A stretch of DNA of 64,000 nucleotides from Dryas octopetala (GCA_963921425.1 OY992837.1:19174630-19238629), one strand, 5' to 3'. Shown: positions 47,120-60,118, counted from the stretch's first letter. Notes: generated from the letters alone by a model not told the origin. Translations and numbers: made by a program.

Positions 47120-50100
47120 TCATGTGAAGAGTTGTGGATATTGAGCTCTCATTTGTTCCTCCGGTTCCCACGTCGCCTCTTCCACTGTGTGATTTCTCCA
47201 TAGAACTTTAACCAGAGGAATGGTCTTAGTACGAAGGACCTGTTCTCTACGGTCCAAAATTTCAACAGGTTGCTCCTCATATGACAAATCCTCTCTCAAC
47301 TCAACAGGCTGGTTCTCCAAAATATGAGAAGGATCCGGTCTATACTTACGCAACATAGACACGTGGAACACATCGTGGACCCGAGAGAGCTCTATAGGTA
47401 AGGCAAGTCTATATGCAACTGGACCAATTCGCTCCGAAATCTCATATGGTCCAATGAAACGAGGACTTAACTTCCCGCGCTTCCCAAAGCGCACTACACC
47501 CTTCCAGGGTGATAACTTTAGGAAAACTTGATCACCCACCTCAAACTCAAGATCCTTCCTGCGTGTATCAGCATAGCTCTTTTGTCGATCTTGAGCCGCC
47601 TTCAACTTGCTCCTAATAACTTGTACTTTCTCTGATGTCATTTGTACAAATTCCGGCCCAATAAGTTTCCTCTCACCGACTTCGTCCCAACAGATAGGTG
47701 TCCTACACTGTCGCCCATACAAGGCCTCATAAGGAGCCATACCAATACTCGAGTGATAACTATTGTTGTAGGCAAACTCCATCAATGGTAGGTGAGAATC
47801 CCAATTGCCCTTAAACTGCAATACACAAGACCTCAACATGTCCTCCAAAGTCTGTATAGTTCTTTCTGATTGTCCATCGGTCTGTGGGTGGAAGGCGGTG
47901 CTAAAATGTAACTTTGTACCCAAAGCCCGCTGTAAGCTCTCCCAAAACCGAGAAGTAAATCGTGAGTCTCTATCTGACACAATAGTCACGGGGGCACCAT
48001 GCAATCTCACAATCTCATCTACAAATAATTTTGCCAGTTTGTCCAAAGAGTGAGTCTCACGAACAGGTAGAAAATGCGCAGACTTAGTGAGTCGATCAAC
48101 AATCACCCAAATACCATCGTGCCCACTCTGAGTACGTGGGAGTTTGTATACAAAGTCCATGGTGATGTGCTCCCACTTCCACTCGGGAATCGGAAGTGGC
48201 TGCATGAGTCCTGAAGGCTTCTGGCGTTCCGCTTTTACTTGTTGACAAATCAGACATCTTGCAACAAATTCTGCTATTTCTCTTTTCATTCCTGGCCACC
48301 AATAATGTTCTCTGAGGGTACGGTACATTTTGGTGCTGCCCGGATGCATGGCATAAGCTGAACTGTGAGCTTCCTCCAGGATCTCTCTCTTGAGCACCTC
48401 ATCTGCAGGCACACATAACCTCGTACCCATGACCAAAACTCCGTCATCTCTGACCGTATAATCAGCTCTCAACCCACTTCCCACTTCATCCCTTAGCTTC
48501 ATCAACACGGAATCCTGGAGTTGTGCCTCTCGTACCTTATCAAGCAATACTGGTCTTACTCGAAAACTAGCTAGCAAGGCTCCAAAATGATCTACACCCA
48601 AGGTAGCTCCTGTAGTCCTCAACTCAACTAATAAAGGCAAGCGTACCGCCTTAAGATGTGCCAAAGAGCCTGAAGTCTTTCTGCTAAGAGCATCCGCCAC
48701 CACATTAGCTTTTCCAGGGTGATACTCTATAGTGCAATCGTAATCCTTGATCAACTCTAGCCACCTTCTCTGTCTCAAGTTCAATTCTTTTTGAGTGAAC
48801 AAGTATTTGAGGCTCTTATGATCAGTGAAGATCTGACAAGTCACTCCATATAAATAATGCCTCCAAATCTTAAGAGCAAACACGACTGCAGCAAGTTCCA
48901 GGTCGTGGGTCGGATAGTTCAACTCATGCTTTTTGAGTTGTCTAGATGCGTAAGCAACAACCTTACCATGCTGCATCAACACACAACCCAGGCCTTGACG
49001 TGAAGCATCACTGTAAATCACAAATCCACCGCTGCCATCAGGAAGTGTCAAAACAGGAGCAGACGTCAGTCGGTTCTTAAGCTCTTGGAAACTCTGCTCA
49101 CACTCATCAGTCCACACATACCTCACTCCTTTCCTGGTCAACCGTGTAAGGGGGGCTGCTATCTTGGAAAACCCTTCTACAAAACGACGGTAATAACCCG
49201 CCAAGCCAAGGAAACTCCTCACCTCAGTTACACTAGTCGGTCGCTCCCAATTCATGACTGCCTCAATCTTCTGTGGGTCGACAAAAACACCCTCAGCTGA
49301 AATCACATGTCCCAAGAATCCTACTCTATCCAACCAAAATTGGCACTTGCTGAACTTGGCATACAAATGATGCTCTCTCAAAGTCTGCAAAACCATCCTC
49401 AAGTGCTCCTCATGATCTCTGTCGCTACGAGAATACACCAATATGTCATCAATAAAAACAATGACGAATCGATCTAGGTAAGAACGGAAAACCCGATTCA
49501 TGAGGTCCATGAACGCTGCTGGGGCATTAGTCAGCCCAAATGGCATGACCAAGAACTCATAATGTCCATATCGAGTTCGAAAGGCAGTCTTGGGTACGTC
49601 CGTCTCTCTAATTCGCAATTGATGATAGCCCGATCTCAAATCAATCTTAGAGAATACCCTAGCGCCCTGCAGCTAATCAAACAAGTCATCAATACGAGGT
49701 AAGGGGTATCGATTCCGCACCGTGACTTTATTAAGTTGTCTGTAATCGATGCACAACCTCATAGTTCCATCCTTCTTCTTTACAAACAACACAGGTGCGC
49801 CCCAAGGAGAAACACTAGGTCGAATAAACCCCTTCTCGATTAATTCCTGTAATTGAGTTTTCAACTCTTTCAACTCGGCTGGAGCCATTCTGTATGGTGC
49901 CAAAGAAATAGGTGCCGTGCTAGGAACCAAATCAATAGCAAAGTAGATCTCTCTCTCTGGAGGTAAACCTGGAAGGTCGTCTGGAAATACGTCCAGAAAG
50001 TCTTGTACCACCGGTATGTCCTCCAGTCTCACCTCACTAACTCGACTATCAATGATGTGGGCTAAGTACCCCGTACATCCCTTTCGTAACAGACGTCTAG

Positions 50101-51775
50101 CAGTTAGAGCTGAAATCATACAAGATGGAAGGATTCGACGCTCACCATGAAAAACAATCTCCGGTCGCCCTGGGGGTCTGAATGTCACTATCTTCCGAAA
50201 ACAATCAACAGAGGCGTGGTGAGTAGCAAGCCAATCCATACCCAAAATAAGGTCGACGTCAAAAATATCCAAGGGAATCAAATCTGCCTCCAGTTCATGA
50301 CCGTCAATTAAGATGGGGCAGCCCCTAAAAACTTCACAAGCTAAGAGTGAAACCCCGGCTGGTGTAGCTATAACTAACTCAGATTCCAACGGGGTCGGCA
50401 TCCTATCGGCAGATAAAGCAAGTCTACGTGCAACAAAAGAGTGTGTGGCACCAGGGTCCATCAATATATGTACATTTCGTCCAAAAATAGAAATCGTACC
50501 CATAATGACGTCCGGTGAAGCCAAAGCGTCCTGCTGTGTCATGGCGAAAACTCTGCCCTGGGATCTGGGACGTCCTGGCTGACTCCTCTGCTGCCCTCCG
50601 CCTCTGCCAGCATGACTAGACTGAGCGCCACTACTAGAAGTGGCACCCCCAGTCTGAACGGCCCCCTGACCCTGACTCTGTGCCCCAAAAGTCTGTCCCT
50701 GATGGATGGCGGGCCCTGCAGCTCTCCCATCACTCTGTCGCGACCTCGGACAATCCCTCCGAATATGGCCCATCTGTCCGCACTGATAACAACCAGCACT
50801 ACCCCTCTGACAAGGCCCACTATGAAATCTACCACAACTGCGGCATTGGACATGTGAACTCCCACCAGTCTGACTCTGATGTCTGCCCAAAAATTCCTTG
50901 TTTCGGGCTGAACTATCCCCTGAAGGATGACTCGAGCTCTGACTGTACCCAGATCCTCCACTGCCCCCAGAACTCTGTCTGTCAACTCTGAATCCTCCAC
51001 TCCCAGAAGAACCAGAGCTGAAACTACCCCTCTTAGATGGTCCCTGACTAGGGCCACCCACAAAGGTACTCTGGTGAGGGCGACGTCTCACCTCACTCCT
51101 ATTCCGCTCCGCTAAAGATCTCTCCACCCTCATGGCAGCATCCCGCAATGAACTAAAGGTGGAATGGTTAGCTGCAGTAACCACTGTGCGAATAGAGTCT
51201 CTCAGACCCTCCTCAAATCTCGAGCATCGGTCTGCCTCGTCTGCCACCAGTGCTGGGCAAAATCTAGAAAGTTCAGTAAACTTTCTCTCATACTCTGCTA
51301 CTGACATAGACCCCTGTCTAAGCCTCAAGAACTCAGCCCTCTTCTCATCACAATAAACTCGGGGATAATACTTCTCATAGAAGACTCTCCTAAATCTATC
51401 CCAAGTGATGTCAGCTGCCGTGAGTCCCAAGCGCTCGGAGTCCCACCAGTGATAAGCGTCACCCACTAGCAGGAAGGTAGCCAAGACTAACTTTCGGTCA
51501 TCAGGGCATCCCATAACCTCGAAGATCCTCTCGAGTTGTATCATCCACTCGTTAGCCACACTGGGATCCGAAGTACCCGAAAAATTTGAGGCCCCGAGCT
51601 TACGGGCACGCTCAATGCTGTACTCTCCCTCAGGAAACGCTCTAGTACGAACAGCAGTAGTCACTGCCTCGGCTAGCCTATCAATAGACTGCTCAAAACC
51701 TTGTGTCGTCTCATCGACACCTTCTGCTACCCTATGGTGGGTCCCCGGTGGTCGGCCACGTCGTCGAGGAGGCAT
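47120..51775 (-). mobile_element. A5 gag-pol coding region (Ty3/Gypsy, Tekay clade)
   Basis: The region begins [10 protein letters not shown], as Tekay gag proteins do. Order on the minus strand: gag capsid part (about 51775-50800), CCHC zinc knuckle [14 protein letters not shown] (50791-50750), Ser/Gly-rich linker, retropepsin-type protease (active-site region at about 50470-50430), reverse transcriptase with FIDDIL (near 49456), RNase H (about 49030-48680), integrase with HHCC zinc region (about 48370-48245) and DDE core (about 48190-47840), a GPY/F-type module ([10 protein letters not shown]), and a C-terminal chromodomain ([20 protein letters not shown], about 47270-47120). The chromodomain is the hallmark of chromoviruses, which target heterochromatin. 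Broken in about one place; otherwise open. Family call is secure. Confidence 0.95.
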
Positions 51776-51854
51776 GATACCTATAAGAAAACAAAACTCT
51801 TATCAATAATGGGGATGCACATTCAGTGCAGAACTGAGGAATCTAAAACCTAAT

Positions 51855-51866
51855 GCTCTGATACCA
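51855..51866 (-). other. primer binding site of A5 (initiator-Met tRNA)
   Basis: TGGTATCAGAGC on the minus strand, three bases inside the 5' LTR. Confidence 0.95.
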
Positions 51867-51869
51867 AGT

Positions 51870-54790
51870 TGACAGGACCGCCCCCGGATTCCACCCTGAA
51901 ACCCGGAGAGGTCCTGCGGGAATCCAAATTCAAGGAAAATCCTACCGAAAATTCGGCATAACCTCCCCTGAAAATGGACTAACCCAGAAATTTTAAACCT
52001 GTTAAAAACACTTCTAAACAGCAGCCACCTCTACCACAACCAAATAGGGTCTCAGACCCAACAATTTCACAGAGAATCTAACTTAAAATTTTTAGAGTGG
52101 TTATCAGAGCTCCTATCCTATTACAAGGAAATTTTATATAATAAAGTGTCGCCTACAGAGTCCGACTAGGGAGATGGACGCGAATGCCTCGACGTTATTG
52201 GCTCGACCTCCACCAAAGCCACTACCTGGGGGGACAATTTAAGACAAAACAAAACAAACCGTGAGACAGGCTCAGTGAGTGGACACTTAAATGGAAATGA
52301 AATCAAGTCTAAATATTTTTAACTCTAAAACCTCACGTCGCTCTTTGAACACCCCCAGTTTTAAAATCATTTTCAGGCTTAAGAGTATTGTAAAACTAAA
52401 CCAAAGCACCAACTCTTTATCGAATAAAACTTCAAACATTAAAAGTTCTGAGTAGTTTATAAATTTAAAATAAAATATCGAAATAAAACTGTATAATACA
52501 TTTGTAATAAAATAATTTAAACTGAAAACTTCTTTCTCAAACCACTCTCAACATACAAAAAAATTTATAAAACTGTTCAACTGAAACCGTCATACTTAAA
52601 AACCTTTTTTTTCTGCCATAAACCCATCACTTAAAATACTTAACAGTTGAAAACACACACCAGTCAGTTACCCGGAGAATCTGTCATACATGCGCAGAGC
52701 CGAGAATCTGTCATACACATGCAGAGCCTAAAAATCTGTCGTACGTGCACGCAGAGCGGCCCCCAAAGGGCGAAGCATCCCGACACACGGCCCAAAGCCT
52801 ATATGTGCATTGTGATGGGTCCCAAAGACCTATTAAATCTGATAACCTGGAGGGTACTGCAAAGGTGGTTTGAAAACCATTTTTCATAACCAAAATCATA
52901 GGTCCTTTTTCCACTGAAAATAGAATAGTTGTACTTTTCCAAGAAACTTAATTTCCATAAAAAACTTGTTGCATAATTCCAACTAAATTTCAAAATACAT
53001 AAATCAAATCACTCTTTTCGACCAAAAACTGAAATAATAACATAAACCATCAAATGAAGTTATGTTTTAAAACTTATATACGAGAGTATTTGAAAATCCG
53101 AAATTCAACTCCGTCCACCAAACCCCACATCCAAATCAAGATTTATTAACAACAGTTAATTTAAAGGAATTTCATAAATGCATTTAAAAAACCAAGAATC
53201 CACCCACATTCATTATGTTTAAACCAAAACTCAAATAACCAATAAATAAATTCATAGATTTTATAAAATGCTTCTAAAAACAAATGTCCACTCACAGTGA
53301 GAAAATTCTAACTTCGATCCTCCGCCGGATCGTCACGAACCCCAGTCGTCTCACCTAAAGAATAAACCATAAATTTCAATTAGTCTTGACTCGATAATAA
53401 TTAAAGTGTGTACAAGAATTATTGAACCTAATTGCCACGCCCATTTATCAATTAACCCGAGGATTTATTTACTCAATGCACAATAACCCCGTAAGCACTA
53501 CTTCCTTCTTCGAATCTCCTTGGCTCAATCCACCCTCAACCACAACACCAAAACACATCATAAACTAAAGAAAATCAGCGGAAGGTCTTACCTTGATCGG
53601 AAAATTCTTCCTAAGATGAATTTTGTATCGGCAAGGTCACAAATTTATGTCCAATACTTCTCGGCTTCTCCAACAACTCCGGACCTAGCCAAAACAACAA
53701 CCTACTTAGAAATTGCTCTTGGAGCAAATCTAAATTTCACGTTATGACAGCGGTGAGCACGACTACCACTAGTGCCGCCCAAAGTAGCCATTTTCAAGGC
53801 TAAAATAACCAAATAAGGATGACTTCAACAAGGCCCAATCAATTTCTCAATCCTAAGCATAAATTGAAATTTCTAGAAATCAAATTGTCCCAAAATAACA
53901 ACAATATTTCGCTCCCAATTGAAAATCCAACTTGAAACCCGAAATGGCCCTAAAACCCCAATTTTAATTCTCTACAATTACTCAAAATAAAACATCCAAA
54001 AAAACTGGGAGATTGGCAGCCCATACCTTAATGAGAAAACCCCATTTAAATCCTCGAAAATTGGTGGTGAAAACTGGCCGGAAATTGGAGGATGAGGCCG
54101 GTGGTTTTGAGGTGGTTCTTGAGTCATTTCCGACCCGTGGGAGCTGCTCGGTGCAGGAGGAGGGCCAGGCTAAGTTGATCGGCCAAAGGAAGGGTCGCCG
54201 GAGGTCTCAGGTGGTCGGAATGGCCGGCGACGTGAACGGAAATGGTGACTAGGTGCAGAGGTTGAGTGCGCACAGAGGAAAAGGGAGAGAGAGAGAGACT
54301 AGGCTCGGGGGGGCTGGTCGGCACTGGGGGGTGCGATGGGTGGCCGGTGATGGTGGCTGACGGTCGCTGGTGGTGGCTGGTGGTGGCTGATGATCGCTGG
54401 TGGGGGCTGGTGACGCGCGCAGGGGAGGGTGCGGTGAGGGAAGAAGATGAAGAGAGAGGGAGAGAGAGTTCTAGAGAAAGAGAATGAGGAGAGAGAGAGA
54501 TGGCTGATTTTAAGTGGTGGTATTTGGGCTTGAAATTACCCAATTGCCCCTTTCTAGAAAATTCTCCACCCTTCTACTAAAATTCTCAAATTGAACACTG
54601 TTTTTGTCTACGCGTTTGGAAACTAGAGTTCTAATTCACCGTCTCGAACTTAAAGGCTACAAATTTTGAATTAAAACACCCCTCTAAATGCTAGAATTCC
54701 CTTCCAAAAATTTGATAAGGTCCGTCCAAAAGATATATATATATATTTTTTTTTTATTAAAGAATTAAGACTTGGGTTCGGGTCGTTACA
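51870..54790 (-). repeat. A5 5' LTR (right)
   Basis: Near-identical partner of 44156-47075. The open frames in the leader part are repeated in both LTRs and are not genes. Confidence 0.93.
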
Positions 54791-55116
54791 CCCCGTATTT
54801 TCCAAATAATTATTTTAAATATTTTGAATATTTATTTTAAGGATTTTGGGATTTATTTGGAAAATAAAAAGGGTTTTGATTTAATTTTAAAATTTTGTTT
54901 TAAATTGTGCTTGACCCAAAAGTTGACTTTTAAAATTTGTGGACTTTTGATTTTGACTTTGGGCCCGTTACAAAGGTCTCGAGTCCACGAGTTCATAGAC
55001 ACGCGGCACGCGTCAATTAGAGTTACGGTTTGAAAGATATGGACATGTGAAGTGAGTGGCACACTTGTAATTTTTACGAAAGTGGTTTTTAAAACCCAAA
55101 AAAAGTTAGACTCATT

Positions 55117-55170
<54 letters not shown>
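55117..55170 (+). repeat. (CT)n tract at the leader of the Tekay-B solo LTR
   Basis: A nearly pure CT run. The same position in the 60572 LTR has only a short CT stretch (60897-60910), and the A family has GA runs in inverse orientation. A pyrimidine-rich leader start is therefore common to these LTRs. Confidence 0.85.
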
Positions 55171-56519
55171 CCACGTCTCTCTCGCCCCTCACCCTCGCCG
55201 CATCTGTCGCCGGCGTGTCCGGCGGCGGCTGGGCTGGGTGTTTGGTCCACCGTGCTCACCACCCTCCCCTCTCTCTCCCAGTGGCCTCCGTTTCTCCGGC
55301 CGATCACCCACGACAGAGAAACGATGCAAAACAGAGCCGAGCCTCCCCGCCGGCGATCTGCTTTTTCCGGCCACGACGCGACTCCGGACCACTTGGGTTG
55401 ACTTCCCCTCGTCACGGCAAGCCTCCCTGTACTCTTCCCTAGCTCTGACGACCTCCCACGGCGGCGAATCAAAGTTCTAAGGCCGACGGTTTCTCTGGCA
55501 ATTTTCGGCCATTTTCGGCGATTTTTGGCCGTCGACCCAGGTATCGTTTTGGCTCCCTCTCGACGTCTCCTTCGTGTCTGTGTACTTAGTTTGAGCCATT
55601 TGTGATTCGATTCTGTTTCTCCTATTTTGCAGCCACGGCCACTGTAGCTCCGCCTTGTGTGGTGGCGATTTTGGTGGTTTTTCTCGGTTGTTGTGCCTCT
55701 TCGGAAACTCCAGGAGTCTTTTTAAAGGTCCGTCGTTGTTTTTGGTGTGTTTTGTGTGCTGTTCTGGGTTGGGCAGCCACCGTGTGTGGTGGCGGCCACC
55801 CGTTTCAGTCGTTTAGCGACTGTTTGTGTTAATGATTGGTATTTGTGTGGTTGTCTGGTCTTAACAGGTACGCGGGCTCGGGAAATCTCATTTCCCGATG
55901 CCGTTATGCTGCCGGATTGGAGATCCGAGCTTTGGCACCGCGAAGGGTATTTCGGTCTTTACACGCGGTTAAACTATGAGTGAAACTTATTTGGTTATTC
56001 TATTGAGTACCGTAGATTAATTGTCTGTTTTGTTTGATTTGTTGCTTTTTGTTAGAGAAGGCTAAGTATAGGATTTAGATCATGAGAAGGATTTGACGAG
56101 GATTTGAGGCTAAGGAATAAATTGGGAATTATAGGGTTGCCCTGGGGATTAATGACTGATTAGATGAGAAACATGTATTTTCGATGATCAAGGAATTGAT
56201 GATTAGGCAGTTATTATTCAAAACGATCAAATTAATTATTGAGGAAATGTTGGTATGGTTTGAGTGGTAAACATGTGAGGAGTCATGAGCAAGAATCAAT
56301 TTCGGAAGGGATTCAGCATAGCTCGGAGTAAACTTTGAGTAATAATTAAGTGGTTGACTTCTTATGTCGAATTGTGTTGTGGGTGGAGAGTAAATGTTTA
56401 AGGAATAAATTTTTGACAGTAAGTGTTGATGGTGATGCATATGTAGAGATGGTTTATGAGATGGTTTGGGAAACAAGGATAGTTATGAGATGGTTTGGGA
56501 ATGTTGTGATTGAGGTTGT

Positions 56520-56825
56520 GCGGGAATATCTGCCTGCCCGTGCATCGATTCACTCTGTACGTGAAGTGGCGAGCCTAGTTACCTGCCTGCTCGTGCATTG
56601 ATTCGCCCTGCACGAGAAGTGGCGAGCATCCTGCCTGCTCGTGCATTGATCCACCCTGCACGAGAAGTGGCGAGTATCCTGCCTGCTCGTGCATTGATTC
56701 GCTCTGCACGAGAAGTGGCGAGCATTCCTGCTTGCCTATGTATCAATTTGCTCTGCACGGGAAGTGGCGAGCTTACCTGCCTGCTAGTGCCTATGCACGG
56801 GATGTGGCGAGTTTAGTTACCTCAG
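56520..56825 (+). repeat. 48-bp hairpin minisatellite in the Tekay-B solo LTR
   Basis: About six units. The central ones have perfect arms CTCGTGCA and TGCACGAG around an 11-base loop. It occupies the same place in the LTR as the arrays of the A family. Confidence 0.9.
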
Positions 56826-57683
56826 TATATGACAAGCAGTTCTCCGGGTACTAGTGTGGCGAATGTTTTCAGTTGTGGAGTATTTTGAGGGTAATAATTG
56901 TTCTTCAGAGGTCGATTTATAGTTTGAGATGATTTAATAATGGATCTGAGAAATTGTTTTAAAGCTGGAGGATTTTAAGGAGTGATGTGAGTGATATTAG
57001 TTAGTTTAATTGTTGCTTGATTTCTTGTGTGCATTGTTTGCTAGATTTTGGTAAAGTCTAGGCTTGAATCTTGAGGATAGAATTAAGGATGATTATGCTT
57101 TGAGGTTATTATTTAAGACGGGAATGATTTGAGGTTGAGGTTAATAGTTGGCGATTAGGCAATTGATTTGCAAAATGATTATTATTATTGGTGGATTTAA
57201 GATGTGAATATGAGAAATTATGATTATCTTGATGCTTGGATAATTGTTGTTGAAATTGTGATGTGATTGAGTAATTATGGATATTCTTGGGGATTATTTT
57301 TGAGTTGGGTATTGAGAATATTATTCAGGATAATTTCTTTTACGTCATTTCACTCATATGAGCTCTAGTGAGCTTACCGGGTTGTTTGTTTGAATGACCC
57401 GGTGTACCATGGATATGGTGCAGTGTGGTTAATGTTTTGCAGGTTAAGCAGGCTGAGGAGGCAGTGAGGAGAAGACGAGGCAGTGGGAGATCCATTTTGA
57501 TTTATGTGTTTGTTTTTATACAATGATTTTATATAAATGTTTTTGGTCTTACACTCTGGTTTATTATTTACAAGAAATTTATTTATTTAGTTGTATTTAT
57601 GTGCATGGCTCAAAAGAAAGAAAAAATAGATTTAAAAGGTTGATGTTTCAGTGTTTTATGGGCTCGAGGTTCGGGGCGTTACA

Positions 57684-57939
57684 TCTGCTAAAGTGAATAC
57701 TCAAAAGCTCACCATTTATACAAAGCTTCCATTTCGGTTACACTTTGATTATTTGTTATGAAAAATGAAAAAAAATTCTCCACTATTTGGAGTTAATTTG
57801 TTTTTAATTTTATGTCTTACATTGATCTTCAATTTTTGGCATGTTTTTACTTAAGAATTAGTGAGAATATGTCGAGTTTAAAGACCAATGTGGCGCTGCC
57901 ACATGCCCATAGTGCTAAACCCCATTTTGGGGTGTGACA
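57684..57939 (+). repeat. LTR-C piece 6, right end
   Basis: Ends CATTTTGGGGTGTGACA. The inverse, TGTCACACCCCAAAATG, parallels the left end TGTTACAACCCAAA at 9042. No gene. Confidence 0.6.
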
Positions 57940-58823
57940 CTCCCTAGAAGGACAAATCGACTAGCTCGTCCATATGTACCCCTACCGGAAGTTTAGCGGA
58001 TCGAAACCCAAGGTCATCATTTTTCATGACCCTTTACTCTCAGATTATCATTAAACAACAAAACCACGCAACATTGCATACAAAGACGATGCAGAGTTCA
58101 CAAGAAACAATATTTATTACCATATATACATGCACAAAATAATCCCAACAGTTAGGGTGTGAGAATCCCCCTACTTGGTGTCCAAGCTTAACTTTTGTGC
58201 ATTTCCACAACACCAATTTCCTTAAATCATTCTTTGGGAAACTGGAAATCCAAATCCGACAGAATACTGACTTTAGTCAAATGGTAAATTCGACAGAGTT
58301 TCGGCATGACCTTTCCTTTCGGTCATGTCTTCCCAGAAAATTCCAGAAACTAGTCTTCTAAGACTAAGTCTCTATATTTTTGGGACTTAGGATTTTTACT
58401 TAAAGTCCAATTTTATTTATAAGTCTGGAAGTTAACCAATTAAAGTCCAACAACATGACCAGGTCAGTACGGGGGAGACTGGGGAATCAGTCTCAATATT
58501 CTTAAGCCAGCAGAGTAACAGCAGCCGATATTGACATCGACATCACGTGTTTGATTACTTTAATAGGGTGGCCTCAATCCATTATTAGATTGATTAACTA
58601 ACAAGTAACTAGTTATACAAGCAAAGTAAATTAATTCAATTTAAATTTTATTTGCATGCTTCTTAGTAAATCTATTTCCTTTTAGTAATAACAATTCTAT
58701 AATCATATTTTAATTTACATTATTAATTAAAAATAATTAATCAAACTTTATACGTACATAAATCCAACTTAAGGCATGATTAATTAATCTAATAAATCCA
58801 ACTTAACTAATTAATCATGCATA

Positions 58824-59120
58824 AAAACCTTAAAGAAAAGTAGAGATTAAATACCTGGTTGTGGACTTCCTTAACTTAATCTCCACAATCGAATTGCTGA
58901 AACACGAAATTGAAGCCTAATAAGTAATTAACTTTAAAAGAAAATAACTTAACCGAGCTCAAGAGCTTAAAATAAAACCTTAAAGAGAAAGTAGATATTA
59001 AATACCCAGTTGTAGACCTCCTTAGCTTAATCTCTACAATAGAATTGCTAAAACACGAAATTAAAGCCTAATAAGTAATTAACCTTAAAATAAAATAACT
59101 TAGTCGAGCTCAAGAGTCTT
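58824..59120. repeat. 150-bp tandem duplication
   Basis: Two copies, 58824-58973 and 58974-59120, share TTAATCTC(C/T)ACAAT and AATTGCT(G/A)AAACACGAAATT. They differ by about a dozen bases, so the duplication is not recent. Confidence 0.85.
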
Positions 59121-59352
59121 ACAGAAAGACCTTACCAAGGCGAGCAGAAAATTTGGCAAAGTTTCCCTACAAATTGCAAAAATTATTTGTTTGAGATGTT
59201 CTTAGATGCAAAATCCTTAAGAGCACTCAAGAAGACAATCAAAACAAATATTCTAAACTTAAAAGACTCCCAACAAGTAGTTTGTCTAAAGAAAACTTTG
59301 GAAAAATCACAAAGTTGCTGAAGGTGTAGAGTGAAAAGGAGGGGGTGGGTTT

Positions 59353-59362
59353 CTATTTATAG
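59353..59362 (-). promoter_or_regulatory. TATA box of the minus-strand LTR segment
   Basis: The minus strand reads CTATAAATAG, a consensus plant TATA box. It fixes the likely transcription direction of 57940-60112 as leftward. Confidence 0.6.
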
Positions 59363-60118
59363 GCTTGAAAAAGTAGTGTATTTTCGATGTGGGATAGGTA
59401 AAAATCGAACCGGGTTTGGGGGAACTAAACGGGTCGAGATGCAGGTCTTGTTGTGAGAGGAAATGGAGCAGGCGGAGTAGGTCAGACGGGTCGTCTGGGC
59501 GAAACGACTCGTCGTCTGGAGCGTGTGGCTGAGATGTAGCGTCGTTCACGTCGCAAGGGAGCCTGCGAACGTGATCTTGCTCTCACCGAAAGCTGCGTGT
59601 GAGCGTACACATGCCAAGCCGCATTCTGGGGTGTCGGGTCGTCAACGAGGAACTGCCAGGATTGCACCACGTCAGCAATCCGCGTGAATTTCTAATTTCC
59701 ATATTTTTTCCTATTTTCGAAAATTCTCCCAAACTTAAATCAAACACAAAAAATACATCCGAACTTCGAAAAATCTCCCGAAAATTCCTACAGACTCGTG
59801 AGGTTGAGTACTAATTATCTATGGCCTCAAAACATTATTTTGATCTCCAGAAGTTTTGTGAAAAATCCAATTTCTCCAAACAAAATTTTAAAAAATCAAA
59901 TAATAATCTAAAACAATTATCCAACTTTGAAGATCTGAATTCCTTTGTCCAAACTCCAATTTCGACGAACAAACATTGTTATTCTCAGAAAAGCGAGCTT
60001 TAGGCTACCAAGGTCTAACCTTAGTTACTTGGACTTCAGAAAAATTCGTCAAAATTTAATTTCTACTTAAACTAATAGAAAAATAAAATACGAAAAAATC
60101 TAGGGTTTCACAATTATA

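Larger units (their letters stand above)
44156..54790 (-). mobile_element. A5, full-length Tekay (Del) chromovirus-type LTR element
   Basis: 10.6 kb, flanked by CCCCG (44151-44155 and 54791-54795). The LTRs are 44156-47075 and 51870-54790, with about four base changes and one length change in an AT run by eye, so the insertion is very recent. It has an initiator-Met primer site, a G-rich polypurine tract, and a gag-pol region with all expected domains ending in a chromodomain. It looks nearly whole, with about one break in the coding region. It is the best candidate in the window for the type of element that moves A1/A2-like copies. Confidence 0.97.
44144..57683 (+). mobile_element. Tekay-B solo LTR, interrupted by A5
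   Basis: It begins TGTGAGACCCCG at 44144, is split by A5, resumes at 54796 (the second CCCCG copy precedes it) and ends GGGGCGTTACA at 57683. About 2.9 kb once A5 and one CCCCG are removed. It is the same family as the LTR at 60572-63623. No primer site follows and no polypurine tract precedes, so it is a solo LTR. The flanks TCTTC and TCTGC match at four of five bases, a likely decayed target duplication. It holds a CT tract (55117-55170), a GC-rich leader and a hairpin array (56520-56825). Confidence 0.82.
9042..57939 (+). repeat. LTR-C, old solo LTR broken into six pieces
   Basis: It begins TGTTACAACCCAAA at 9042 and ends CATTTTGGGGTGTGACA at 57939, so the ends form an imperfect inverted repeat of LTR type. 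The pieces are 9042-9077, 19829-19940, 28958-30482, 38488-40095, 43220-44143 and 57684-57939, about 4.46 kb in all. Five insertions, four of them with exact target duplications, account for the gaps. The flanks CTCTT and CTCCC match at three of five bases, which is weak support for a diverged target duplication. The internal reconstruction follows from the insertions; the LTR identity is inferred from the termini and from similarity to LTR-E. Confidence 0.6.
57940..60112 (-). repeat. minus-strand LTR segment, probable 5' part of LTR-D
   Basis: It ends at 60112 with CTAGGGTTTCACA, which on the minus strand is an LTR-like start TGTGAAACCCTAG. A canonical minus-strand TATA box lies at 59353-59362. 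Joined to the pieces at 8968-9041 and 561-1232, the total would be about 2.9 kb. An alternative is a separate LTR from 57933 (TGTGACACTCCC) to 60112. Neither version shows a matching target duplication, so the assignment is tentative. It contains a 150-bp tandem duplication. Confidence 0.4.

Noticed and set aside
57933-60112. A separate complete LTR with ends TGTGACACTCCC and GGGTTTCACA
   Set aside because: Flanks TGGGG and ATTAT do not match; reading it as the rest of LTR-D explains the 57940 border better, though this is not proven.
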